Source of the DNA: Chrysophaeum taylorii
Lineage: Eukaryota; Sar; Pelagophyceae; Pelagomonadales; Pelagomonadaceae
Direction of reading: 5' to 3'
Assembly (NCBI GenBank): GCA_029834535.1
Contig: JAQMWT010000446.1
Span: forward strand, 35,001 to 99,000
DNA length: 64,000 bases
The notes below the pieces were generated by a model, which saw nothing but the letters and a program-made list of their open reading frames with translations, made no database searches and was not told where the DNA came from. How positions within the stretch are numbered: the stretch's first letter is position 1; each line of letters opens with the position of its first letter. Shown here piece after piece: positions 1 through 8,869 of this stretch. A program made the position numbers and the translations under genes.

Positions 1-610
1 GAATTGGATGAGCGGAAATGTGCCGTTTGCGCCGAATATCGAACTTGAGTTCGGTGTCTAAGGCAGTGGAAGGCGGTGCGTCGTCATCCTGGTGCACAGC
101 AGGGTTACTTGGAGGTGCATCCTCATTATCACGAGTAGCGAGAGTATCTTCGTAGGACGACGATATATAGTTTAACGACATTTCGGTCAAGCCAGTTGCT
201 GGAATGCACACTCATAGAAGATTGTGCCAAAGACAAGGTATCTGTGCTGCACGTGGTGGAGGCTTGGTCAACGGTCATGAAATTGATACATAGGATTTCT
301 TCGTCACTGCAGCAGTATGTTGGAAGGTAGGGTCCAACATAAGGATTTAATATCGGCGACGATGAGCGAGGTGCTTGTACAGAGTGCTTTACGTACCGGC
401 AGGCAGAGCATTGCTGGGCATGTCACAGCAAAGGTCATGGCGTAGAGACAAGAGGTCGACTGTTGTTTGGTGTGGTTGTTAGCACGAATCAACTCCGGTC
501 GAGTGGGTAGCGTAATTTCCCGTTGCGAGGGTCGAGTAAAATAATATTGGCATACCCTCGGACGGTTGGCAATGGAGCAAGCATTGGCGGATTTTAGAGC
601 GAGTTTGCGG

Positions 611-1000
611 TCACTTCCACGAAGGCCCTATATAGCGACTATGAGATATGTGATGATCTTCCAGAGCAAAAAGAGAAACCTTGAATCGGTTGTCGGTGGC
701 CTTGTAGGTAAGGCAGCCAGGCATCACGAGAGCGCATCTGGACACGGGTTTTGTATGGCGGTGCCACGGTGGTAGCGGAGCCAACTTGGGAAGGGCTTGA
801 CTATCCACGTAACCATAAACGGCTCCAGATATATGACCTGTCCCGGTCGCGGGGAATGTCGGCCAGTGAACGATACGTGCTCCCAAAGGCATGTTGATGG
901 GGGTCTTGGTTGGTGGCGTTCTCTATGGTGAGGTTGCCGTCGGAATGGTGGCCCCAGTTAAGAAGTAGTAGTTGTGTGATGTTGATGAGGTTGCGCACAA
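611..1000 (-). mobile_element. E1 possible 2OG/Fe(II) dioxygenase-like (TET/JBP-like) region
   Basis: Downstream of the methyltransferase-like region is 'NWGHHSDGN', an H-x-D-G motif, followed by a short stretch ending 'NRFKVSLFAL', like the last strand (R-x-x-S-x-x-F) of double-stranded beta-helix dioxygenases. E2 has an H-L-D-G motif and an equivalent beta-strand pattern at the same place. The region is decayed and the similarity is weak, so this is a hypothesis supported mainly by the parallel in the two elements. Confidence 0.35.
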
Positions 1001-1399
1001 CCTGTGTGACGGTTGGTTAGTTTCGAAAACGGTTATGTAATAGGACACAGGTGGGTGAGTTATATGTAAGCTAAACAACGTTACGATGATTGTGTTCAAA
1101 AACGCGCGATGGTTGTTGCAGGCTAATGGCTCCATAGAGGAGCGTTTAAAGCACAACTGATGGTACACTGATTGAACAGAGTGAGTACGTTGCTCGTGAG
1201 CCTGTTGTGAGTGGAGGCGAAGTAGTAACATATTGAGGATTCAAGGTCAGCCACAGTAAGCTGAGCAGACCTGTGCGAGAGTAAGGTGCAAACGTTTTAG
1301 GAACGATATATGGAGGATCGGGGAACACCCGGATCCAGTCTTTGGGATGTGGTTAGGTAGCCAAAGGCGCTTGGGAATAGCTTGTAGATCATCCACGAT

Positions 1400-1975
1400 C
1401 TTTAGGAAGGGGCGTGATGGAGGATGGGCCACGATGATAGTTTAATTGGTCCAGTAGAATATCTGCGGGCGACGCATATCCACCTTTCTCTAGATTGGTA
1501 GTCGCCACATAGGTAGGTCGGGAACCTATCAACAACATCGACACAGTAATCAAGGGTAGTATAGATAAGGTTGGCCACTGTGATGTGGTCTTGATGACAG
1601 TACTTATGCGGAGGCGTCATCTCAGCCAGTAGTACCAAGGGCTGGAGTAGCTTGATGACAGACAGCATGCTGTCGAAAAGAGAATCGTCCAGCAGACTGT
1701 GTAAGTCTTCTGACTTTGTTGTTTTAGTAAATTCCTGTTTGTGCAGGGAGGAGTGATCTCAATTATATCACAAGAATGTGCGCCTTTCCTCGGTGAGATT
1801 AGGTGAAGATGGTTAATAAAGGCGGGGAGAGATTCAAATAATAGTACAGTAGGAAAACGGTGGCGTAACATACGAACAAGCGTATCATCAGACTCAACAA
1901 ACTTTACATTGATATTTAAGCCTAAGTCATTAGTGCTTGAGACAGGAACGCCGGAGTTGACAAACCAGAACAAAG
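1400..1975 (-). mobile_element. E1 C5-cytosine DNA methyltransferase-like region
   Basis: Adjacent open stretches carry recognisable signatures of the C5-MTase family in the right order: an acidic S-adenosylmethionine-pocket segment 'VKFVESDDTLVRMLRHRFP' (motif II region), 'DIIEITPPCTNRN' (motif IV, Pro-Pro-Cys with the catalytic cysteine), 'QPLVLLAEMTPP' (motif VI position) and 'YQSRERWICVARR' (motif VIII, the Q-S-R-E-R segment). The same domain occurs at the same place in E2. The region is decayed. Motif identity is seen directly; that the ancestor was an active methyltransferase is inference. Confidence 0.7.
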
Positions 1976-2169
1976 TAACATGACAGAGGGTTTGCGGAGA
2001 TTGGACTCTTGCGAGAGAAAACTGGGCGTGCGAGTAGTCAACTTAATGGCTGCGTATTTTGCTGAACAAATTTGTTCTGTTTCCGAAGATTGAGAACCAA
2101 AGGGCGAATCCACGGCAGATCTGGTAAAACTCGTTGGAGTAATTGTAGTATGCCAGTAGATCCCTGTTT

Positions 2170-2820
2170 TCATGGTATCGCTTGAGGGGAAATGCAAGGG
2201 AGCGACGTTCCAGCCGCTTGTCGCGCGCGATGTTGTAAGTGATACAAGGGAGCGGGTAAATTAGCTGCGACATAGTGTATGGGTATACGTACATCTTTGT
2301 CTATGCGGCTCGTGACAGCGCTGAGCTTTGGCTCAGCTCGATCGTTGAACACGGTGGTAAGATTGGTCTGGTTCCATTCGAGCATGCTCAGGATAGCGAG
2401 ATGTCGGTCATGCACTGGTTGAAGACATAAAGCGAAGTCGATCTTAGCGTAGCCAATTTGTGGATGATCTGGTAGGGGAATAACGATGTTGCGTGTTAAC
2501 ATCATGTGTGATGCCCGTTGTTGTCCTGTTGCCGTCTGAATAACAATCGGAGCGTATGTAGAGTCCAACGGAATTATATGATTGGGTATAGCGAAATCGT
2601 AGGTGGACATCAATGAGATGGTAACACAAGAGTCAAAATATAGGAAAGAGCAATGTGGAGGGACACTGTTTACCTTCATGTAGTTGGTGAGGAAGGCGTT
2701 TTCCGAATGTGGGCAAGTAGTGCAGAGACTAGCGGTAAAGAAGTTCTTCAGCAATAACAGATTCGTTGGAATAATGATCGGTTGAACAGGTGGTGATGGC
2801 TCGTCAGCCTCATCAGCCAT
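2170..2820 (-). mobile_element. E1 retropepsin-like protease region
   Basis: A 216-residue open stretch contains 'LYFDSCVTISLM', which resembles the active-site segment of retroviral-type aspartic proteases (D-S/T-G-A), and a later hydrophobic 'LAILSMLEWNQTN' that resembles the second conserved segment (I-L-G-x-x-x-L) of that fold. It lies directly downstream of the gag-like region and upstream of the methyltransferase-like region, the same order as in E2. Confidence 0.5.
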
Positions 2821-2833
2821 GCCGTGTTTTTCG

Positions 2834-5328
2834 TCAATGACGATAGAGAGGTGTGATCGGCACCCCTTTTGGTTTCGGCTTGTGATGGTAGATTGAGGGC
2901 AGATTGGACCTGTGAAGATAGCGAGGACAATAATGCTGGTGGTAAAGCCGAGATGGCGGAAGCGGGAAAGAGGTTAGACAAGCGGGAAAGAGGTTAGACG
3001 CAGTATTGGAAGAATTACCCTGTGTGTTTGTAGTAGGAGGAGTTGTTGTTGGGGTGGGAGCAGTAACGACAGTATGGTGTTGTGGCTCCACGTAGTTTAG
3101 CGACTTTTCGGTCGAGGATAGATGAACGTCTACATCATAAATGATGTCTTCTGCAAACATGAGCTGTTCGTTTAGACGAAGTAAACTACTGTTGTCCTCA
3201 GTAGATGTTGTTGACAGGATATCGGCTGATTGTAGCAAGGTCTCAAATAACTTGTTGATATTACGTTGTAGCTGAGCCGTGGTATCATTATCTATCACAT
3301 GCTTCGTGAGTTCGCTACACTGCTCTCGCAGGGTGTTTAAGGTGTGGTTTGTTCGATCTAATAATTTCATGTTAGACCGAGAGGACCTGTCAAAAGTGCG
3401 GGGGTAAATTGGACGGTCATGGGACTGTCCGGCAGTTTTCTTGGTGACGTAAGAATCACCAGGACGATAATACGATAAATCGCTACGAGAGAAAGGCTGG
3501 CGAGCATCATTAGAGTTACGCAAGCGTCTAGCATTAAACGTGGAAGATGTACCAGGTTGGGACGAAGTGATGAAGGCGAGTGTGTTAGCAGTTTGAGTCA
3601 GACTTTTGTCCGATGAGTCCAAAGTATGTGTAAGGAGTAACTTTGGCTTTGGTTGAGATGATAAACCTTCGACATAGGGTTGCCAAGAAACAGGGCGTTC
3701 TAAGCGTCTTTTGTTCGACCCATTTGATACGACATTGTAAAGGTCTAATGCGTATTCTAAAATGTAGCGTGGGTTGGTAGGGTGACACAATCGTTCAGCT
3801 TCTGGTACAGGTCGAGATGAAGATCGGGTTTCGTACATATAACACCAATCTACCCAACCACGATCGTAGCGGTTGTTGCTGGTATTATCGGCATAGTGCC
3901 GATGTATCTCTTCATAGATTTTTCTGCAAAGAGTGCCAAAGTCGAATTGAAGGTCAGTCTCTTCCTGGTTAAGTTGGTAAGAGATTTGCCTAAATGCTAG
4001 GACAGCTTCGATAAATACATGGACATACCAGTTAGGATTATAAACAACAGAGTTAAATTGCTGTTTCAAATAAGACACATCAGTAGTCGTAACAGACTCG
4101 TAGTGATTAAAGGCGATGAGCATAATAGCTCGAGCCTTGTTGGGTAAATGGCTTTTGTTGTATATCTCGTTGATGGCGGGCCAGGCCGCAAGTGCCGGTT
4201 TTCCAACACTTTCAAGATTGAAGTAAGTATGTAAAAATGTAGCGTACGTGTTCTGGTAAGTGTGCCAGTCAGCTGCAGTTAACGAGAACATGGTAACCGG
4301 GGCACGAACACGAGTGTCGAAAGCTAGTGCCTTCGGGTGCGCGCGATTTAAGATTCGTTCCTCTTCTAAGAAACGAGCGTTGATTTCAGGACGTAATGCC
4401 TTGACTTCATAGTCGTAACAGACGGTAGTTAGCTGAGCTACTTCTGCATCAGGTAAGTGGGGAAAAGCTTCGTTGGTGAAATGCCATTCCTGATACTCAG
4501 GGGGTAACTCTAACTAACTAACTTCAGACCTCACCCGAGCATGGGAGCCAGGCCGGACCGACAGGTGCCAGTCCGGAATCACGGGCCTGTAGACGAGGAG
4601 CGCCGAAAGGTCGGTCGGCGGAGAGTGACCATCGAGCTTGTCGCCATGCGACGAGGAGACCGCGATGTGACTGACAACCAACTCGTCGATAACCTTCCGT
4701 CTTCGCCCCCCGGCCATACCCCGTCCCACTGCGAACGTTCCGGCTGCCAACCGGCCCGCCCGGGAGGCGAATAGGTGCCAACCTACGCCGGGAGGGCGGA
4801 TGCCCTCGCAAGGCTCAGGATTCATGAGGCACCAGGGGGTAACTCATCAACAGTTAAACGGAGATCAGCAGCCCTATCGGTCTTCCATTCAAGGAAAGCG
4901 CGATCGAGAATTTGATTCCGGAGGATTTCGTAGTCCTTGCATGACCGAGTATATGCTTCATACGAGTCGTACTCGAGGAAAGCATCGGCATGACTGGACC
5001 GTAGTAATTGCTTGATATGCTTGATTTGCAAGGATACCTTGCGGTTCTGAAGCTGAAAGCGGTTGCCCTCATTAAGAAACTCAACTACAGGAGCTTCCAG
5101 CTTCAATATATCCGCACCTGTGATCGCCTTAGGTGCGGCTCGTGCTGCGTGTTCTGCCATAGCAGTTGACGGGGAACCTGTGGGTTCAGTCACGCAGTTG
5201 ACACTGTCTAGACATTCTAAGGGGGGTCTGTCTATCGGTGTGTACTCATCGATTTTTCGATGGAAAATGTGTCTATATGACGACTGTGCAAGCTGTGAGT
5301 CCAGAGTAGTGTCGCTAAGCGTAGTCAC
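2834..5328 (-). mobile_element. E1 gag-like region
   Basis: Two long open stretches (about 485 and 168 residues) lie either side of a SINE-like insertion. The larger has an alpha-helical, tryptophan- and tyrosine-rich character (for example 'DWHTYQNTYATFLHTYF' near its start) and a Ser/Arg-rich C-terminal part, as expected of a capsid-type region followed by a basic tail. There is no recognisable zinc knuckle. The assignment rests on position: it directly precedes the protease-like part and holds the place of gag. Sequence similarity to the gag of E2 is not obvious by eye, so the two elements are far apart. Confidence 0.6.
4511..4832 (-). repeat. SINE-like repeat copy S1 (5'-truncated, perfect 13-base target duplication)
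   Basis: A 322-base insert flanked by the perfect direct repeat cagggggtaactc (4498-4510 and 4833-4845). Read on the minus strand it starts GTGCCTCATGAATCC and ends in a (GTTA)n tail. It lacks about 45 bases present at the 5' end of copy S2, the pattern left by target-primed reverse transcription. It lies inside the gag-like part of E1, so it is younger than E1. It contains a roughly 100-codon open stretch shared with the other copies, which reflects recent common origin rather than a proven protein. Confidence 0.9.
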
Positions 5329-5340
5329 TCAGGCAGCTGG

Positions 5341-5784
5341 TTAGTTTTGGTGCTCTCAAGGAGCTTGTTAAGTGCATTGCCATGGAATGTACGAGTGGAC
5401 GTACCCAAAATATTCCATAACATGTGTGCAAGAGTACAGGTTAGCCAATTACACACACACCAACATTGACATGACAATACGATGCTATGAACAGGTGCAC
5501 ACAAGGTTACACGATCACGTGTGCAAAAGGATATTATATACAGCCCAATGGTAACGGCGATATATTGACAAGCGTGTCACATGTCGAGGCTAGGTCGGCG
5601 CGGTAACGACCCAATACCCATAGGTTACGTGCATGTTGACACATGGTTTCTCAGGGACCCGCCTGGGCCCATAACCTGCAGAGCATTTAGCAAGCAGTGG
5701 TAAGTCACCTGGGAAACCATCCATTCTCATCGTGAACGTCTGGAAAGGTTAATTCGGGGAATGAAGGTTATGTTCCCTATATCC
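5341..5784. other. Gene-free interval right of E1; may include its unpaired LTR
   Basis: No gene seen. This is where the 5' LTR of E1 should lie, but the partner LTR is outside the window, so no boundary can be set. The stretch 5440-5530 is rich in short ACAC and CACGTGT words. Confidence 0.4.
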
Positions 5785-6142
5785 CTTACCCTGATCGCCG
5801 ACCGCATGGTTGCGATGGAGGACGGTGCCTCATGAATCCTGAGCCTTGCGAGGGCATCCGCCCTCCCGGCGTAGGTTGGCACCTATTCGCCTCTCGGGCG
5901 GGCCGGTTGGCAGCCGGAACGTTCGCAGTGGGACGGGGTATGGCCGGGGGGCGAAGACGGAAGGTTATCGACGAGTTGGTTGTCAGTCACATCGCGGTCT
6001 CCTCGTCGCATGGCGACAAGCTTGATGATCACTCTCCGCCGACCCACCTTTCGGCGCCCCTCGTCTACAGGCCCGTGATTCCGGACTGGCTCCTGTCGGT
6101 CCGGCCTGGCTCCCATGCTCGGGAGAGGTCTGAAGTTAGTTA
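5785..6142 (+). repeat. SINE-like repeat copy S2 (full length, 13-base target duplication)
   Basis: A 358-base insert between perfect copies of gttccctatatcc (5772-5784 and 6143-6155). It begins CTTACCCTGATCGCCGAC and ends GAAGTTAGTTA. With S3 (14042-14403) it defines the full-length family. No convincing tRNA-like A and B boxes can be read at the head, so the origin of the 5' region is open. The variable-length tail and long target duplications indicate mobilisation by LINE machinery. Confidence 0.9.
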
Positions 6143-6155
6143 GTTCCCTATATCC

Positions 6156-6589
6156 GCAGAACACGACAGGCGGCATCTAGAACTACACGAGAAAGGTTAA
6201 GTGTATAGTGCTACATACCTCGGGACGCGCTAGACCATGATGATGAGCGTAGGCAACAAATCAGAGGACTATTTGATTGTGTAGAAAGGAAGAAGAAAGG
6301 GTAAGGAAGAGATCACGTTGTCAACGGACGGATAAGGGTAAGAGGCAGCAGATTTCTCTGCATTAAGGAGAGTTCTTAATTTGAATCTATAATTATTTAA
6401 TTTCTGACAAGGCGAATTTAGTCGTGCACTAGAAACTTTCACACACCGTCGTCGAAAGTGGATCTTCGCGATTTTTCTGCGCGTAGAGGGGCCCAAGACG
6501 CGTCGTTTACGCACATAAAAACCACCTGTTGCTCACACACCCCGGCCCCTGAATTTCGGCGCGCTTAGGTGGGTCTTGATTGTAGATCT
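6156..6589. other. Gene-free AT-richer interval
   Basis: No supported gene or RNA. Short open stretches here have no protein-like composition. It lies between SINE copy S2 and the TGTCATTTGGTCA repeat cluster. Confidence 0.5.
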
Positions 6590-6805
6590 ATTTTTTGACC
6601 AGATGACATTTGTTGGATAACCGAATTTCGACGACATGTCATTTGGTCACAAAAAAAAAATGTCATTTGGTCATAGTTCATCCGTTGTGTGACCAAAAAA
6701 TGACATTTTTTCTGTGACATTTTGTGACCAAATGACACTAGTGACCAAATGACATTTTCCGGTTGACCCAGGTACTGCCCCGTGGTTGACCAAATGACAC
6801 CAATC
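6590..6805. repeat. Cluster of inverted TGTCATTTGGTCA / TGACCAAATGACA repeats
   Basis: At least five copies of a 13-14 base word occur: in the TGTCATTTGGTCA orientation near 6638 and 6660, and in the GTGACCAAATGACA orientation near 6723, 6741 and 6785. Opposed copies can pair into long hairpins. The block lies about 250 bases beyond the 3' end of the ammonium transporter gene. It may be the ends of a decayed MITE or a 3' regulatory or satellite block. Confidence 0.7.
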
Positions 6806-7057
6806 GGTAAAAATAAAACAACAACAAACAGGCAAACAAACAGACATGTCCCACATAGAAATAAGGACAATGAAATCGCGGATGAAGCGACAAAGTCAAG
6901 GCGGTGCCTGTCAGGCGTGGTACGTCGCCTCGATGGACAAAAATTCCATGGTGAGGTCGTCTTTGTCGTCGGTAGCGGCGGGTCTTGTTTTGTCCGTTTA
7001 ACGTATCGGCTGCGTGGCTACGTTCGTCGTCGCGGGGGGCGTTGCACGGTCATTTGC

Positions 7058-8554
7058 TTAGGACGTCTCCGGCGGTTCTTCCACGGTGATCAAATCATTG
7101 CTCTTGAGAAAGAAGAAGACGAGGAAAATGACGGCGGACGTCCAGGCAATGACGGCCAGGAGGTAGAGGACGGAAACACCAAGGGAGGCACCGGTGCCGC
7201 CGTAGAAGATGCCCTGGCAGCGTTTTGCTCGACGCGCGTCGTTTGGGTCGATCGCGAGCTTGTAGTAGTATTCCGTTCCGAAGAGACCAGGCGCGAGGAC
7301 GCCCCAGATGCCGGTGGCACCATGGACTGGAAAGGCGTCGACAACGTCGTCGATTTTGAGGTAATTGAGTAATCGGGAGGAAGCGTAATAAACGAAGGCG
7401 GCAGAGGTGCCGACGAGGACGGCCCCCCACGTGCTGATAACAGCACAGCCCGCCGTGACGGCAACGAGACCCGCGAGGATGCCGTTGACCGGGTAGAAGG
7501 TGTCGTAGGGAAGGACGTCGGTGCACACGTTGTAGCCTCGTCTCCAAGAGCCAAAGAATTCGTGCGTGTCGGTGATCGAGGCGTGAAGCGCGGCGATGGC
7601 CGAGGTCGCGAGGCAGCACGTGGCCGCCGATAGTGTGGTGTTCATGATGGCGTGCGCGGCGAGGGCGCCGTTTCCGGCCAGGAAGATCGTCGACACGCCG
7701 TTGAAGGCGAACCACCCGTACCACAGGATGAGAGCGCCTAAGACGCGAAAGGTGGCCGCGGAGGCACTCGGGCCCAAAAACTCGTCTGGATCGTTTTCTT
7801 TCTTAAACCGAGCGTGCCGCGCGTGAAGGAAGATGGGTAAATTAATGACGAGGGCGGCCACTCCCCCAGTGACGTGGACAACGCCCGAGCCGGCTACGTC
7901 GACGACGCCGCATCCGCCGACGAGCCGGCGACTTCGGTAGGGCGAAAAGCGTCCGTCGTCCGACCACGCCATGTGCGCGACCACCGGATACACGAGGGCC
8001 GTCAAAAACACGACGTAGCAGATGTAGGCGACCAGCTGGCACCTGCCCGCGACCGCGCCCGAGACGATCGTCGCCGAAACGCTCGCGAACGCCCACTGGA
8101 ACTGCCAAAAGGCCTTGCCGTGCGTCCGGGCGAAGGTCGTGCCCGTGAGCGGGTTGTCCTTGGACCCGAGATTCTCGTAAAAAAAACCCGACCCCCCGAT
8201 AAACCCGTTTTCCCCAGTTTCTCCGAAAGCGTCCGTGCCGTACGCGAACGCGTGACCGCACGCCCACCACAGCACGGCGGAGATCGATGTGTCGAAGATG
8301 TTCTTCAGCAACACATGGCCCACGGACGCTTCATAGACCGACCCGGCCTCCAACATCGCGAACCCTGCCTGCATGAAAAACACGTTCGACATGCCGAACA
8401 ACAGCCAGTACGTGTTCGCGTCCTCGAGAAGGACGAAATCACTATAATCCGTGCTACTACTAGTAGTGGTCGACGCATTATTCACCACCGCGGCGCCGGC
8501 GTTGCCCACGCCGACGCCACACGACACCAACAACAACGACGCTTGCCGCCACAT
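7058..8554 (-). CDS. AMT: Ammonium transporter (AMT/Mep family)
   Basis: A 498-residue integral membrane channel for ammonium uptake at the plasma membrane. After an N-terminal hydrophobic segment (1-20), as in many algal AMT1-type proteins, there are about eleven hydrophobic segments. Conserved family blocks are visible: 'FFMQAGFAMLEAG' (59-71), 'FQWAFASVSATIVSGAVAGR' (152-171), the substrate-recruiting Asp219 in 'DVAGSGVVHVTGG' with pore His227, 'LILWYGWFAFNG' (275-286), and the second pore His411 in 'DAFPVHGATGIWGVL'. The twin-histidine pair and the aspartate are intact, so the protein should be functional. Length fits AMT1 proteins (450-520). The ATG at 8554 gives the signal-like segment and is the only sensible start. 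Tandem short repeats flank the gene on both sides (6590-6805 and 8734-8791). Regulation by nitrogen is common for such genes but not visible here. Confidence 0.95.
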   Translation of the reverse strand: MWRQASLLLVSCGVGVGNAGAAVVNNASTTTSSSTDYSDFVLLEDANTYWLLFGMSNVFFMQAGFAMLEAGSVYEASVGHVLLKNIFDTSISAVLWWACGHAFAYGTDAFGETGENGFIGGSGFFYENLGSKDNPLTGTTFARTHGKAFWQFQWAFASVSATIVSGAVAGRCQLVAYICYVVFLTALVYPVVAHMAWSDDGRFSPYRSRRLVGGCGVVDVAGSGVVHVTGGVAALVINLPIFLHARHARFKKENDPDEFLGPSASAATFRVLGALILWYGWFAFNGVSTIFLAGNGALAAHAIMNTTLSAATCCLATSAIAALHASITDTHEFFGSWRRGYNVCTDVLPYDTFYPVNGILAGLVAVTAGCAVISTWGAVLVGTSAAFVYYASSRLLNYLKIDDVVDAFPVHGATGIWGVLAPGLFGTEYYYKLAIDPNDARRAKRCQGIFYGGTGASLGVSVLYLLAVIAWTSAVIFLVFFFLKSNDLITVEEPPETS

Positions 8555-8733
8555 CTCTCTGTATTATTTTTTTTTTGACGTGTTGCGAAGCAAGTCGCGT
8601 CAAGATGATGATAATTCAACCCAACCAAAACTGCCTGCGAAAAATTATATTGAAATATCCAACAAAAACCAAACTTACCTTTATTTTGCTTTTATTAGAT
8701 CAAACCAGGTTAGATCGGCTCGGCCAATGACGG

Positions 8734-8791
8734 TACTGGGGCCAGGTGAACTTCCTAGGACCAGGTCAACTTACTGGGACCACGTCAACTT
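8734..8791. repeat. Three tandem 19-20 base units upstream of the ammonium transporter
   Basis: Units 8734-8753, 8754-8772 and 8773-8791 share the pattern CTGGGACCAGGTCAACTT with one to three changes each. They lie between the divergent starts of the ammonium transporter (8554) and the orphan gene at 8870, so they are candidate regulatory sites for either gene. A related GGTTGACC word recurs at 6762-6792 on the other side of the transporter. Confidence 0.7.
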
Positions 8792-8869
8792 ATTTGTTTG
8801 TTTTAAAAGGTCGACTGCTAATAGTGGGAGGTGCGTGCGTGGTGTGTTTTCCGGGAGACACGACAGACA

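Larger units (their letters stand above)
1..5340 (-). mobile_element. LTR retroelement fossil E1 with a DNA methyltransferase module (runs off the left edge)
   Basis: A decayed retroelement on the minus strand, cut by the window edge. From right to left it shows a gag-like region, a retropepsin-like protease, a C5-cytosine methyltransferase-like region, and a region with an H-S-D-G motif that may be a dioxygenase fold. The order matches element E2 (22753-32175), where integrase, RT and RNase H follow; here those parts would lie beyond base 1. No LTR can be defined because only one end is present. It is clearly broken, with more than five interruptions, and older than E2. A SINE-like repeat (4511-4832) is inserted in its gag region. 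Family: LTR retrotransposon, probably Ty1/copia-like by analogy with E2; that assignment is inference. Confidence 0.75.

Noticed and set aside
5785-5880. tRNA-like head in the SINE-like family
   Set aside because: Only weak matches to Pol III A and B boxes; not enough to name a tRNA origin.
6782-7372. 196-codon plus-strand open frame
   Set aside because: Overlaps the end of the ammonium transporter on the opposite strand and begins in the repeat cluster; no domain.
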